DNA of 33,243 nt. It comes from a virus. Made by a program: the position numbers and the translations under genes. Location: positions 1-33,243 of the IMG/VR virus record IMGVR_UViG_3300034013_000129; one strand, 5' to 3'. The notes beneath the pieces are model-generated. The model worked only from the letters and a program-made list of their open reading frames with translations, did not search any database and had not been told where the DNA came from. Positions 12,549 through 19,890 of the stretch are shown one piece after another (within the stretch, counting starts at the first letter, position 1; each line of letters begins with the position of its first letter).

Positions 12549-13003
12549 TTGATGACGGAGAAGTGACGCAATGGTCGGACACCTGCTTTTGCTTTCAGCA
12601 ATTTGCAAGCGAAGACTCGCTTCTGCTCACCAATGAGGAGCGCGTGAATCACTTGGTCATAGTTGAGCGGGGCTACCTTGACAACTTCTTCGATGGTCAT
12701 CTCACGATCACCGATGATGTTCTTGATGAGGTCGATGCGGGCTTGCACTTTGGCGCTGATGGAGCGGTTGCGATGACGCGTCGGCTTGACTGTCGACTTC
12801 TTTGCGACCGGCTTCTTCTTTGCTACGGGCTTTGCTGCTGGCTTCGATGATTCGACGACGCGCTTCTTTGCAGATGTCGTTGGATCTAATTCACTCAATT
12901 CCATCGAGATGATGAATGAGCCGAGTCGCTTGGCGACTTCTTCTTTTGTGAGACCATCGTCGACGACGACAGCCTCGATCTTGAATAGTTTCAATGAATC
13001 CAT
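12545..13003 (-). CDS. Two-domain protein with Lys/Ala/Pro linker
   Basis: A 152-residue protein. The N-terminal part (1-45) has KLFKIEAVVVDDGLTKEEVA, possibly a small alpha/beta domain. A histone-H1-like linker rich in Ala, Lys and Pro (about 50-80) follows, then a C-terminal helix-turn-helix-like domain (ITIEEV-type pattern with NYDQVIHALL). The linker suggests non-specific DNA contact. The start is ATG 13003 (AGGA nine bases upstream) or ATG 13012. Function is unknown. A tRNA-like hairpin element precedes it in the 5' region. Confidence 0.65.
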   Translation of the reverse strand: MDSLKLFKIEAVVVDDGLTKEEVAKRLGSFIISMELSELDPTTSAKKRVVESSKPAAKPVAKKKPVAKKSTVKPTRHRNRSISAKVQARIDLIKNIIGDREMTIEEVVKVAPLNYDQVIHALLIGEQKRVFACKLLKAKAGVRPLRHFSVIK

Positions 13004-13050
13004 TGTCTTCATTCCTTGCTGTCTACTGCTTCCCGCTTATCGGTGAAGCA

Positions 13051-13093
13051 TGGTGGGTGTCGAGGAGTCGAACCTCGATGATTCCATTCACCC
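13051..13093 (-). ncRNA. tRNA-3'-half-like element (acceptor/T-arm minihelix)
   Basis: On the minus strand GGGTG (13093-13089) pairs with CACCC (13059-13055), enclosing the T-arm CGAGG-TTCGACT-CCTCG and ending in ACCA. That is the acceptor, TPsiC arm, discriminator and CCA arrangement of tRNA, but with no D-arm or anticodon arm; only 11 bases, including a tiny ATG-GAAT-CAT hairpin, fill the middle. The acceptor side is 6 nt rather than 7 nt, and a full 5' acceptor strand was not found. It could be a tRNA-like RNA element, a tRNA remnant or an attachment-site core matching a host tRNA. Confidence 0.5.
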
Positions 13094-13094
13094 G

Positions 13095-13112
13095 GTCGCT
13101 GCTAACAGCAAC
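13095..13112 (-). terminator. 7-bp hairpin at the end of the 13102-13383 gene
   Basis: GTTGCTG and CAGCGAC pair (one G-U) around the loop TTAG, which contains the stop codon of the gene. It sits just upstream of the tRNA-like element. There is no U-tract, so this may be a transcript-end or processing structure rather than a standard terminator. Confidence 0.35.
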
Positions 13113-13383
13113 AGTCTTCATTTGATTCGTCACATTCGTCGCACCAGTCATCTGTTTCCGGTCGGAATGCTTCGAGGCATTGATCGAGGAACTCCATGAG
13201 CGGAGCGTCAATGTCTAAGCGTCGCTCAAACTTCTTCACGACTTGCGCCCATTGCGATCGAGATAGCGAGATCCCTTTCTCCTCTGCATGGTCTCCCATC
13301 TCCTCGTAGTCCCACCAAACGATGGCGATGTCATCATCATCCCGAAGATTGTTGAGGATCTCCTTGAATCGTTCGACTTTCAT
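13102..13383 (-). CDS. Acidic hypothetical protein with Cys-rich tail
   Basis: A 93-residue acidic protein: KVERFKEILNNLRDDDDIAIV at the start and a cysteine-rich end (CDECDESNEDCCC). The start overlaps the previous stop (ATGA). I do not recognise a family. The Asp/Glu- and Cys-rich tail could bind metal. The stop lies inside a small hairpin, and the transcript then enters the tRNA-like element. Confidence 0.65.
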   Translation of the reverse strand: MKVERFKEILNNLRDDDDIAIVWWDYEEMGDHAEEKGISLSRSQWAQVVKKFERRLDIDAPLMEFLDQCLEAFRPETDDWCDECDESNEDCCC

Positions 13384-13547
13384 TTGTTGTCCTCCGAATA
13401 AGCAGATGGATGCTCGATGACTTTGTCGATAGAGATCACTCGAATGTTGCCATCGCGTAATGCTCGCTCGACTAGCCACGACATAGCAACGGGAATGTCT
13501 TCTTCGCCGGGAGCGTCAGCGACACGAACGATGAATGTGTGATTCAT
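13380..13547 (-). CDS. Small hypothetical protein
   Basis: A 55-residue protein starting MNHTFIVRVADAPGEED and ending HPSAYSEDNK. The composition suggests a small alpha/beta fold. No motif is recognised. It is bracketed by ATGA overlaps on both sides (ERF-like gene upstream, acidic protein downstream), which supports it as a real translated gene in the recombination operon. Confidence 0.62.
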   Translation of the reverse strand: MNHTFIVRVADAPGEEDIPVAMSWLVERALRDGNIRVISIDKVIEHPSAYSEDNK

Positions 13548-14221
13548 TTGATGTACGCATTCCCTTCTGTATCGAACATGAGCGCTGCTGTTCCATCCTT
13601 GATGCGAATCAAGTCGTCGATGGCTTTCTTCGCCTGCTGCCATGAGAGCGAATCGACATCACGCGCTCCAACAAGAGCGCAGACAATGTCTGCATCTGCG
13701 CCTGTCTGAGACATCAACGCTTTCAGGAAGTTCACTTGCTTCTCGCTCGGCTTACCGCTCCCGCTGTTTGCTTTCGCAGCAGATCCGACTTCGACCTTTC
13801 GCTCCTTCGGTGCTGGCTTCTCAGGAGCGGGCGCATTGTTGACGACTTGCACCGGCTGAGATTCTTGATCGGCTCGACGATTCATCACTTCATTCGCAGA
13901 AGCGATTCGCTTCGAGTCGGCTGCTAGCGCTGCGAGAATCGCTCGACCCCACGCAGATGTTTCCGCATTCATCAATTCAGAGTCGCGAGTGAAGTTCGTC
14001 TTCCCGAATGCTGGCTCCCATGCGACAGCGATACCGGGTCGAGGGTCATCAGGAGTTCGGTAAGCGGCTGCTGTGTAGACAATGAATAGCCGGTCGCCTA
14101 CTTGCACAATCTCGTATGGCTTGTCGGGATTCCAAGGTTGAAGCGATCCCTCAGGATGCGTCGCCTTGAATACGCGGATGCGTTCTGCCACATCCACATA
14201 GTCGCTCATGTCGTAACTCAT
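13544..14221 (-). CDS. ERF-like single-strand annealing protein
   Basis: A 225-residue protein predicted to anneal single strands and pair with the exonuclease two genes upstream. Residues 5-115 carry the family-like core: DYVDVAERI, an F-x-V-Y-T-A-A-A-Y strand and the motif ELMNAETSAWGRAILAAL, a hallmark of ERF-type annealing proteins. The middle (120-160) is Pro/Ala/Lys-rich and probably flexible. The C-terminus (KPSEKQVNFLKALM onward) is a small helical domain as in phage recombination proteins. ATG 14221 overlaps the upstream stop. Family placement is moderately confident; it was not checked by profile search. Confidence 0.72.
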   Translation of the reverse strand: MSYDMSDYVDVAERIRVFKATHPEGSLQPWNPDKPYEIVQVGDRLFIVYTAAAYRTPDDPRPGIAVAWEPAFGKTNFTRDSELMNAETSAWGRAILAALAADSKRIASANEVMNRRADQESQPVQVVNNAPAPEKPAPKERKVEVGSAAKANSGSGKPSEKQVNFLKALMSQTGADADIVCALVGARDVDSLSWQQAKKAIDDLIRIKDGTAALMFDTEGNAYIK

Positions 14222-14592
14222 TGCTGTTCTCCTTGTTCGTTGAGTTCTTGGATCTCTTTGTTGTGTTGCTCTGTGAGACGAAGTCGATCGGGGCAGGTAA
14301 GCAACGCTCCTCCCATGACTTCTTTGTAGCGCTCGCCATTGCGATCGGTTCGCCAACGGAAGCACCACTCTCCGCTTTCCGCTTTGCATGTTGGGCAAGC
14401 GAAGTGAGCGACGCCGACGACTCCCATCAATTGTTCGAGATGATGCTGAGCCTGATGTTCGCTTGAATACTCACCGAGAATGTCGTCTGTCATGTTGTCG
14501 ATGACGAGGTAGGTGACTGATGATGGCTCTGCGATGCCACCTCTGCCATCTCCTACGCCGAGCGAGAACATTGTTGATACTGAGTAGCGCAT
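14218..14592 (-). CDS. Zinc-motif protein in the recombination operon
   Basis: A 124-residue protein. After a predicted beta-rich N-terminal half (VTYLVIDNMTDDILGEY) comes a zinc motif CPTCKAESGEWC, then RWRTDRNGERY and CPDRLR, resembling the CPxCxAxxGxxC pattern of small actinophage DNA-associated proteins. The C-terminus is Gln/Glu-rich and helical. It lies between the exonuclease and the annealing protein with TGATG and ATGA overlaps, so it is probably part of the recombination machinery or an accessory to it. Confidence 0.68.
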   Translation of the reverse strand: MRYSVSTMFSLGVGDGRGGIAEPSSVTYLVIDNMTDDILGEYSSEHQAQHHLEQLMGVVGVAHFACPTCKAESGEWCFRWRTDRNGERYKEVMGGALLTCPDRLRLTEQHNKEIQELNEQGEQQ

Positions 14593-15497
14593 CAGATCAT
14601 CCCTCTCATCACGCGGAATGATGAAGTCGATGTCGCCTGAGCGAGAATCGATTCGTCGACAAGGCGCTTCAACTTTGCTGAATCGATCCGACTCTGTGTC
14701 TGTCGCTTGAATGAGACGACCCGCTCGCCATTGATGATGCCGTATTCAGCCTCACGCATCATGTTTGCGATGGCATCCTTGATCTGCTTCTCACGAGATT
14801 CGACTTCCTTCGCCTGATCTTTGAGAGCGTTCCATTCGATGAGCAACGCGAGAACGGATGAATCGAGTTCGATCTCACCGGCTGGCTCAGGGAAGAGCGC
14901 TGCTACTTGGGGCAGAGTAAAGTCGTCGAGTCGATGTTCGCCTGAATCGACTTGCGCTGCGAACATCTCTGCTTGCTGAGTAATCGTTGCGATGAGTTCA
15001 TCATCTCTGCCCACATCGACGAGAGACAAACGCATGTTTCGATCAAGAATGCTGAATGTGACACACTCCATCTCAGCAGCAAACATCTGAGCCTGTGCTT
15101 GAAGGATGAACTCGATCGGGAGAGGAGATCCATCTGTCCACGAGTTTGTCGTCTTTGCTTCAATTCCCCAGCGATCGTTGACTTGTCCATCAAGCGTTGC
15201 GATGATGCGCTCATTCTGAAACATCACTTCCGGAACGATGATGTCTTGTTCTAATTCCTCACGAGCGAACTCAATGAGAGCGGGCTCCAATAAAGTGCCT
15301 CGACGCATCGCTGCTGTCGGCGTTCCGACTTCGACTGGCAACATCTTCTCGATGAATAGATCGTTGCGCGTCTTGTATGGGGACATTCCCATCAACGCTG
15401 GGACTTCGCTTGCTCCAATTACGCAACGAGAATCGATGCGATGACGGAGTTCAAGCCATTGCTGTGTGCCGTGTTGCGGCTTGGCGTGTTTCTTCAT
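14592..15497 (-). CDS. YqaJ/lambda-exonuclease-type recombination nuclease
   Basis: A 301-residue nuclease of the YqaJ family (PD-(D/E)xK fold), which digests duplex DNA ends to leave single strands for annealing. Motifs: WLELRHRIDSRCVIGASEVP at 14-33, MRRGTLLEPALIEFA at 64-78 with E71, ATLDGQVND at 100-108 with D103, and GIEAKTT at 111-117 with E113 and K115. QAQAQMFAAE follows. The C-terminal third is a coiled helical region. I use ATG 15497 because a strong -10/-35 pair places transcription start at that ATG (leaderless). An in-frame GTG at 15527 is an alternative. Together with the ERF-like protein it forms a Red-like module. Confidence 0.86.
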   Translation of the reverse strand: MKKHAKPQHGTQQWLELRHRIDSRCVIGASEVPALMGMSPYKTRNDLFIEKMLPVEVGTPTAAMRRGTLLEPALIEFAREELEQDIIVPEVMFQNERIIATLDGQVNDRWGIEAKTTNSWTDGSPLPIEFILQAQAQMFAAEMECVTFSILDRNMRLSLVDVGRDDELIATITQQAEMFAAQVDSGEHRLDDFTLPQVAALFPEPAGEIELDSSVLALLIEWNALKDQAKEVESREKQIKDAIANMMREAEYGIINGERVVSFKRQTQSRIDSAKLKRLVDESILAQATSTSSFRVMRGMI

Positions 15498-15504
15498 GCG
15501 TTCG

Positions 15505-15534
15505 ATTATGACGCATGGGTGTGTCACCTATCAA
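15505..15534 (-). promoter_or_regulatory. Sigma-70-type promoter for a leaderless transcript
   Basis: TTGATA (-35, 15534-15529) is followed after 18 bases by CATAAT (-10, 15510-15505). Seven bases later comes the ATG of the exonuclease gene at 15497, so the predicted +1 is the A of the ATG. No Shine-Dalgarno site is present there, consistent with leaderless translation, which is common in Actinobacteria. The sequence match is visible; activity is inferred. Confidence 0.6.
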
Positions 15535-15561
15535 GGAATCTGATGAGAAGGTCTCAGATGG

Positions 15562-16077
15562 TTACTGTCCCGGCTTAGGAAGCGACCGCCATGCTTTCTC
15601 AAACTTGTCAGCATCATCAGCCATCTCAGGAGAAAGTTCAAGGTGTAACCACCTGCCTCCTCTGCTTCCCGCATTGTTCTTGTCGTTGTAGATCGTGACG
15701 CCACGCAAACCTTCACCACGCGAACATCTGAAACCACGACCCCAACCGGGAGCGTTGTCTTTGACATTGTGGTCATAGGCGTAGTCGTGGATCTCCTCAA
15801 TGCCGAGAACAGCAGCGTGTTGCAAGAACCAGTCCCATGCTTCGACGGCATCCTTTCGGTTCTTGTATCCCAAGTCGCAAGCACGACCAGTCGCGTGAAC
15901 GCTCAACCACTTCGGATCGCCTTTGACCGCTTTCGGATTATTCATCGAACGATTCGAGAAGATGCCGAGATTCGTGAATCCCCATCGACGCTGACAGAAG
16001 TGAACCAGTTTCTCTGTCCCGGGTCGCGCTCCGACCTTCGAGACGCCATCAGAGTTACCCGTGTATTTACGCGTCAT
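15562..16077 (-). CDS. Endolysin, M15-type peptidase
   Basis: A 171-residue protein with the zinc-peptidase pattern of family M15 (VanY/D-Ala-D-Ala or L-Ala-D-Glu carboxypeptidase-like): VHATGRACDLG with H61 and D68, and WLHLELS with H145 and E147. It is likely to cut peptidoglycan peptide bonds during lysis. There is no signal sequence, so it would need a holin. No separate cell-wall-binding domain is seen. The gene follows the r1t-like holin with an 11-base overlap. M15 assignment is good; exact bond specificity is open. Confidence 0.84.
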   Translation of the reverse strand: MTRKYTGNSDGVSKVGARPGTEKLVHFCQRRWGFTNLGIFSNRSMNNPKAVKGDPKWLSVHATGRACDLGYKNRKDAVEAWDWFLQHAAVLGIEEIHDYAYDHNVKDNAPGWGRGFRCSRGEGLRGVTIYNDKNNAGSRGGRWLHLELSPEMADDADKFEKAWRSLPKPGQ

Positions 16078-16354
16078 GGCTTGGTTGTGCTTTCTTTGCT
16101 GCGCGCTTTGCGCGTGTTGCTGACTTGATACCGAACGCTTGGTCGATCTCCTCGGTTGTGAGATTCCCATCGAGAGAAGCGCTAGCAAGTTTCTGCAATA
16201 CCTGAACACAAGCAGCGCAACCAGCCAGCAAGCACGACTCAGCGACCGTCACATCAGGAGCGAATACCGCTGCGCCAGTAATGACACCGGCTGCTGAGGT
16301 CACAAACAATGCGACCATCCGACCTAGAACATCCTTGATGATCGAAAGACTCAT
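16067..16354 (-). CDS. Holin (r1t-like)
   Basis: A 95-residue membrane protein with hydrophobic segments around residues 13-31 and 38-55, then the segment LQKLASASLDGNLTTEEID, reminiscent of r1t-type actinophage holins (the LQKLAS motif). A basic Ala/Lys tail follows (ATRAKRAAKKAQ). The adjacent M15 endolysin supports the holin role. Other small membrane proteins nearby (16390-16545, 17657-17860) could be accessory holins or antiholins. Confidence 0.75.
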   Translation of the reverse strand: MSLSIIKDVLGRMVALFVTSAAGVITGAAVFAPDVTVAESCLLAGCAACVQVLQKLASASLDGNLTTEEIDQAFGIKSATRAKRAAKKAQPSHDA

Positions 16355-16389
16355 GTCGACACCATAGCGCTTGGTGTTTGATTACCCGG

Positions 16390-16545
16390 TCAGTCTTCGT
16401 CGCGGAGAATGAATGCGAGAATCACTTGCAAACCAACAGCGATGCCTGAGATCAGGAGCGCCTGTGACTGAACCACGCCCGACATTGAGATCAATGCGAT
16501 AGCGGTTCCAGCCCAAGTCCAAATGTTGTCGTTGATAAACCTCAT
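16390..16545 (-). CDS. Small two-span membrane protein (holin-like)
   Basis: A 51-residue protein: RFINDNIWTWAGTAIALISM and LLISGIAVGLQVILAFIL give two hydrophobic helices separated by a short GVVQSQ loop, ending in a charged RDED tail. The ATG overlaps the stop of the PA14 protein (ATGA). Its location directly before the r1t-like holin suggests a second holin or antiholin. It matches no family I can name. Confidence 0.72.
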   Translation of the reverse strand: MRFINDNIWTWAGTAIALISMSGVVQSQALLISGIAVGLQVILAFILRDED

Positions 16546-17687
16546 CCGAATACCTTTCGTGGAGATGGCATGACGACCAGCAACGCGGTCGTGATGATGA
16601 TGATGCGTCTTGTGCTGACAGGGACTCTCGAACCAAGCGGAACATACGAATCGGTTGCGCCACCGAAGATGTTGATCTCTTCCTCGAATGCTTCTCTCAC
16701 CTCAGCCGGTGCGTTCTGAACCGCTGCGACGATGGCAGCACCTTCCTCGATGGTCAGGCTTGATTCATCAATGCTGGCAAAGATCTCGACCGCTTCTTCT
16801 TGCGTGATGCTTTCAAGCACTTCGGGATTAGTGGCGAGCGCTGTTGCTTCATCATTGTTGAGATCCGTGAGCGCTGGTTCTGCCGCTGGTGGCGGCTGAG
16901 TAGTTGTGGTCGGCATGGTCGTCGTAGTTGTCCCGGGCTGAATCGTTGTGATGGTCGTGGTGGTCGTTGTGAGCGGGATCGTTTCGATCGGCGGGAGCGT
17001 CGTCGTGGTTGTAGTGGTCGATGTCGTCTCGACCGGGGGAAGCATCGTGGTCATCGTGGTCGAAGTGGTAGTCGTCGCGATGGTCTCAGTTGTTGTTGTC
17101 GGCATCGTGGTTGTAGTTGTTGATGTGGTGGTTGTCGTGGTCGTCGGCTCATCCATGCTGAATGCCTCAGCCGGGACTATCGACCACTCATTGTTGATGA
17201 GCCACCAAAGTTGCACCCATGCCCCGCCACCGTTCTCGTAGAACCACAAGCGGAGTCGCTTTGCTTCACCCGTGAATGCCACCGGTTGACTAATAGAGCC
17301 GCCACCGCCTTTGTCGATCCAGTCATTCGTAATCTCCTCATTGTCGAGAAGCAGAATTGTTCCATCATCTGCTTGCGCCATGAATGAGACCGGACATTCG
17401 CAAGGCGCAGAGATCCATCCATCGAAGCGGGCAGCAAAGTCTTCGTACAAATTGAACAGAGGCGCTCTATCGAATGAGTAGTCGATCTTGTCGACATTGA
17501 CTTGACCAACGATTCGTTCGTCTGCGGGGAGCGGTGGTGATGCGTTGAAGTCTGCGTTGTCGAAGACAGTCATCGTCAGCCCGATGTTGCTTGCTGATGC
17601 AGCACTCGACATCAGAACCATTCCGAGCGGAATGAGAACAATGAGTCGTTGTGAAGTCAGTCGCGTGAGCCAGCGTCGAGGTGCCAC
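16542..17687 (-). CDS. Secreted PA14-like/Thr-stalk membrane-anchored protein
   Basis: A 381-residue protein with a surface-protein layout. Residues 1-32 are a signal peptide. Residues 36-176 look like a PA14-type beta domain (DDGTILLLDNEEITNDW at 107-123, then RLRLWFYENGGGAWVQLWW). Residues 181-264 are a Thr-rich, Pro/Ile/Met-interrupted mucin-like stalk. Residues 273-340 are an Ala/Glu-rich helical domain. Residues 361-373 are a hydrophobic anchor followed by a basic tail. PA14 domains often bind carbohydrate. Such an architecture is typical of bacterial cell-surface proteins rather than virion parts. It could display on the infected cell, for example to block superinfection or alter adhesion. 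Domain calls are by pattern; function is unknown. Confidence 0.72.
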   Translation of the reverse strand: MAPRRWLTRLTSQRLIVLIPLGMVLMSSAASASNIGLTMTVFDNADFNASPPLPADERIVGQVNVDKIDYSFDRAPLFNLYEDFAARFDGWISAPCECPVSFMAQADDGTILLLDNEEITNDWIDKGGGGSISQPVAFTGEAKRLRLWFYENGGGAWVQLWWLINNEWSIVPAEAFSMDEPTTTTTTTSTTTTTMPTTTTETIATTTTSTTMTTMLPPVETTSTTTTTTTLPPIETIPLTTTTTTITTIQPGTTTTTMPTTTTQPPPAAEPALTDLNNDEATALATNPEVLESITQEEAVEIFASIDESSLTIEEGAAIVAAVQNAPAEVREAFEEEINIFGGATDSYVPLGSRVPVSTRRIIIITTALLVVMPSPRKVFG

Positions 17688-17860
17688 TCAATGTGTCCCG
17701 ATACTCGGCTGTCGACCTGATCTATCTTCTCGATCACCCGGTCGAGTTTGACCGAGTTGCTGGCGTGATCTTTATTGTTCTGTCTGCGTGTCAATTCGAG
17801 GAGCGTCACTAGCAAGGTGACTGATGCACCAATGAGAGCAACGATGATCTCGGTATCCAT
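17657..17860 (-). CDS. Small membrane/coiled-coil protein
   Basis: A 67-residue protein: an N-terminal hydrophobic helix (IIVALIGASVTLLVTLLEL) followed by a charged helical segment RQNNKDHASNSVKLDRVIEK and HIEWHLD at the end. This resembles small holin or spanin-like accessory proteins next to lysis genes of actinophages, but no specific family is claimed. Its start overlaps the stop of the fibre gene (TAATG), and it overlaps the PA14 gene by 31 bases. Confidence 0.65.
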   Translation of the reverse strand: MDTEIIVALIGASVTLLVTLLELTRRQNNKDHASNSVKLDRVIEKIDQVDSRVSGHIEWHLDAGSRD

Positions 17861-18627
17861 TAGCGATAGCCATACACATTGATTTGACCGGACATCACAC
17901 CGGAGACGGCGAAGATTGTGAATCCGTCGTATGCCGTAAACAAGTTATGATAACCGCCAACATGACCACTCGCGCCAGACCACGCTGCTGTACCTGTTGT
18001 GTTAGTCGGTAACGCGAGTGCTGGATTCGTAACATCGATTGAAACAATTGATGTTGTATTCACATCACCATAACCAATGACATTCGTTGTCAAGTTGATT
18101 CCATTGAAATTGCCACCACCACCACCATTGAATGCGTTGTAGGCAACCACATACGAATAGTTGCTTCCTGATGCGTCTGATCCTGCTGAACGCAGTCTGA
18201 AATACAACACTTGATTGTTGATCGTGTGGTTGATGATAATTCGATACTGTCGATACTCGTTTGTGAATACGCCATTCAATGAAGCAACACTACCTGTACC
18301 AGCCATTGTCACAGTTGAACCGGAAACAGTTACACCTGTACCTGCAACGCTTGATGGTGTTACAGCCCACAGACCAATTGATTGCCTATCAGATGTGCTC
18401 ACCATCTTGACCCAGTTCGATCCATCGTATGTGTAGATGGAGTTGTCGGCATCGATGTATGCAGTCATTCCCTCTGCGAGTGTTGGTTCACCAACACCAC
18501 CGAATGCTGCGTCACGCGCAGCCGTCGTAGCGAATCGCATGATGGTTTGATCCATCAAAAAAGTGTTCACTTGTGTCGAGGTGAGTTTGCTATTCGCTGG
18601 GAATAGTCGAGCGCCTGCGCCAGCCAT
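17860..18627 (-). CDS. Tail fibre/receptor-binding-like protein
   Basis: A 255-residue Ser/Thr/Gly/Asn-rich protein. The N-terminus (TLAEGMTAYIDADNSIYTYD) resembles tail-fibre head-adaptor repeats seen in phages. The body is beta-rich with VTVSGSTVTMAG and a Gly run near NAFNGGGGGNFNG. Its place after the other distal tail genes suggests adsorption. No receptor-binding site is identifiable from sequence alone. Confidence 0.6.
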   Translation of the reverse strand: MAGAGARLFPANSKLTSTQVNTFLMDQTIMRFATTAARDAAFGGVGEPTLAEGMTAYIDADNSIYTYDGSNWVKMVSTSDRQSIGLWAVTPSSVAGTGVTVSGSTVTMAGTGSVASLNGVFTNEYRQYRIIINHTINNQVLYFRLRSAGSDASGSNYSYVVAYNAFNGGGGGNFNGINLTTNVIGYGDVNTTSIVSIDVTNPALALPTNTTGTAAWSGASGHVGGYHNLFTAYDGFTIFAVSGVMSGQINVYGYR

Positions 18628-18791
18628 CAGTTGTTTCCTTCCACTTGAACATTCACTTGTTCGGGAGTGTTTCCCTCAAATAGCCACACGATGTAATCGA
18701 GATAGTGACGATTCAATTCATCTTCCGGGATGACACCGATCTGTGGGTGATAGACGAAAGTCATCTCTCCTAGCGTTCGCAATTCGTACAT
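18627..18791 (-). CDS. Small tail-region protein
   Basis: A 54-residue protein (MYELRTLGEMTFVYHPQIG..., ending NNP-type acidic tail with QVNVQVEGNN). It sits between two fibre-like genes in a TGATG overlap with the upstream gene. It may be a fibre chaperone or a small structural subunit; no motif is diagnostic. The longer reading frame through this region beginning near 19109 is a shadow of the fibre gene. Confidence 0.6.
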   Translation of the reverse strand: MYELRTLGEMTFVYHPQIGVIPEDELNRHYLDYIVWLFEGNTPEQVNVQVEGNN

Positions 18792-19882
18792 CACATCTCC
18801 GCATCTGCTGTGTAGTGAAAGGTAACGCCCGTTCCCGTAACCGTTCCGACGCCTGCATAGAAACGATCTTGTTGAAAGTCGCCACCATAGATTGTGTTGC
18901 CCCAACCCGTAACGGTGATTGTTCCGGCACCGCCATTGTTCGTGTTGTAGAGTTGCGTTGTTGGAGCAATGCGTTTCGGCGTTGCCCATCTCCCCCATGC
19001 GCGCAATGTTCCTGTGTATGAAACCGTGAACATTACGACGCAATTTGTTTCTGTCGCTGTACCAATAGCGGTCGCTGCGCTGTATGACTTCTCGTAATAA
19101 CGCTGACACTCTTGAATTACCGTCGATGTTGTCTTGCGCTCAAATGGTGTTGCAAGAGATCCGACTTCCAATTGAACATCTGTGATGTAGAGGAAGTCGC
19201 CAAGAGTGGTAGTCATGTCATCGCACCAAATGAAGACAGCAACATTGTTTGTGTTGGCAGTATCAAGTGTCGCTGTGATCGAGTAGCGAGTCCAAGTGTT
19301 AGATGGCGCAAGGTTCTGTGGCGTGTTCTCAGCAGTCCAATTCGTTGCCCATGTCGGAGTAACACCATCGGCATTCCAAGCAGACACAACATCTGATGTC
19401 ACGGTATCCGCTGTTCCAGTCCATGAAAGTATGACCGCCTTCAAGTTGCCGATGCTTGTTCCTGATGTGCGGGCAGAGAATGAAAGAGTGACCGGCTGAT
19501 TCAACATGCCGATGATGTTTCTCTGTTCGATGATCTGAATGATGCCGAACTTCTTGTTCGCTGTCTCGACATCAAGACCGATGCTGAATAGCCCGCCGGT
19601 GGGAGCAACATTGGCTTGCGTGATGTCGACGATGTCGTTGCCATCCGAGAGAATTGTCCATCGGTCGAGGTTGTATGTGTCGTCGTTATTAGCACCAGCC
19701 ACAAACGAAGTCCCACGCTGAGCGATACGGAAGTCGCCATTGATCAGACGGTTGCGCCCCATGCCCAATGCGAACAATGATGCGTCTGCTTGTTCAGCAA
19801 GACTTTCCATCTGAGTAGCACCATCAGCGACGAAGTCGGTTGGCTCCGGATACGGGATGGCAAAGTTTGGAGTGGTTCCCAT
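18791..19882 (-). CDS. Tail fibre/appendage protein
   Basis: A 363-residue beta-rich protein. It starts MGTTPNFAIPYPEPTDFVADGATQ, a start found in phage tail fibres (short adaptor, then NGDFRIAQRGTSF). The central part (about 55-230) resembles carbohydrate-binding-like phage appendage sequences (LSFSARTSGTSI, TLDTANTNNVAVFIW, DVQLEVGSLATPFE), and the end is Gly/Thr-rich. AAGGA is six bases before the ATG. A role in host adsorption is likely but unproven. Confidence 0.65.
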   Translation of the reverse strand: MGTTPNFAIPYPEPTDFVADGATQMESLAEQADASLFALGMGRNRLINGDFRIAQRGTSFVAGANNDDTYNLDRWTILSDGNDIVDITQANVAPTGGLFSIGLDVETANKKFGIIQIIEQRNIIGMLNQPVTLSFSARTSGTSIGNLKAVILSWTGTADTVTSDVVSAWNADGVTPTWATNWTAENTPQNLAPSNTWTRYSITATLDTANTNNVAVFIWCDDMTTTLGDFLYITDVQLEVGSLATPFERKTTSTVIQECQRYYEKSYSAATAIGTATETNCVVMFTVSYTGTLRAWGRWATPKRIAPTTQLYNTNNGGAGTITVTGWGNTIYGGDFQQDRFYAGVGTVTGTGVTFHYTADAEM

Positions 19883-19890
19883 GATGTTCC

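Noticed and set aside
13051-13126. A complete tRNA gene ending at 13051 on the minus strand
   Set aside because: The T-arm and CCA-like end are present, but no 5' acceptor strand, D-arm or anticodon arm fits at the required distance; the pairing strand is only about 35 bases upstream of the T-arm end. Reported as a tRNA-like element instead.
16800-17241. Plus-strand open frames opposite the Thr-rich stalk (Val/Gly/Arg-rich)
   Set aside because: They are the mirror of repetitive Thr codons of the minus-strand gene and show no start signals or family resemblance.
18627-19109. A longer reading of the small tail gene from 19109
   Set aside because: The upstream 106 codons lie in another frame of the fibre gene and have shadow-like composition; the TGATG-coupled ATG at 18791 is preferred.
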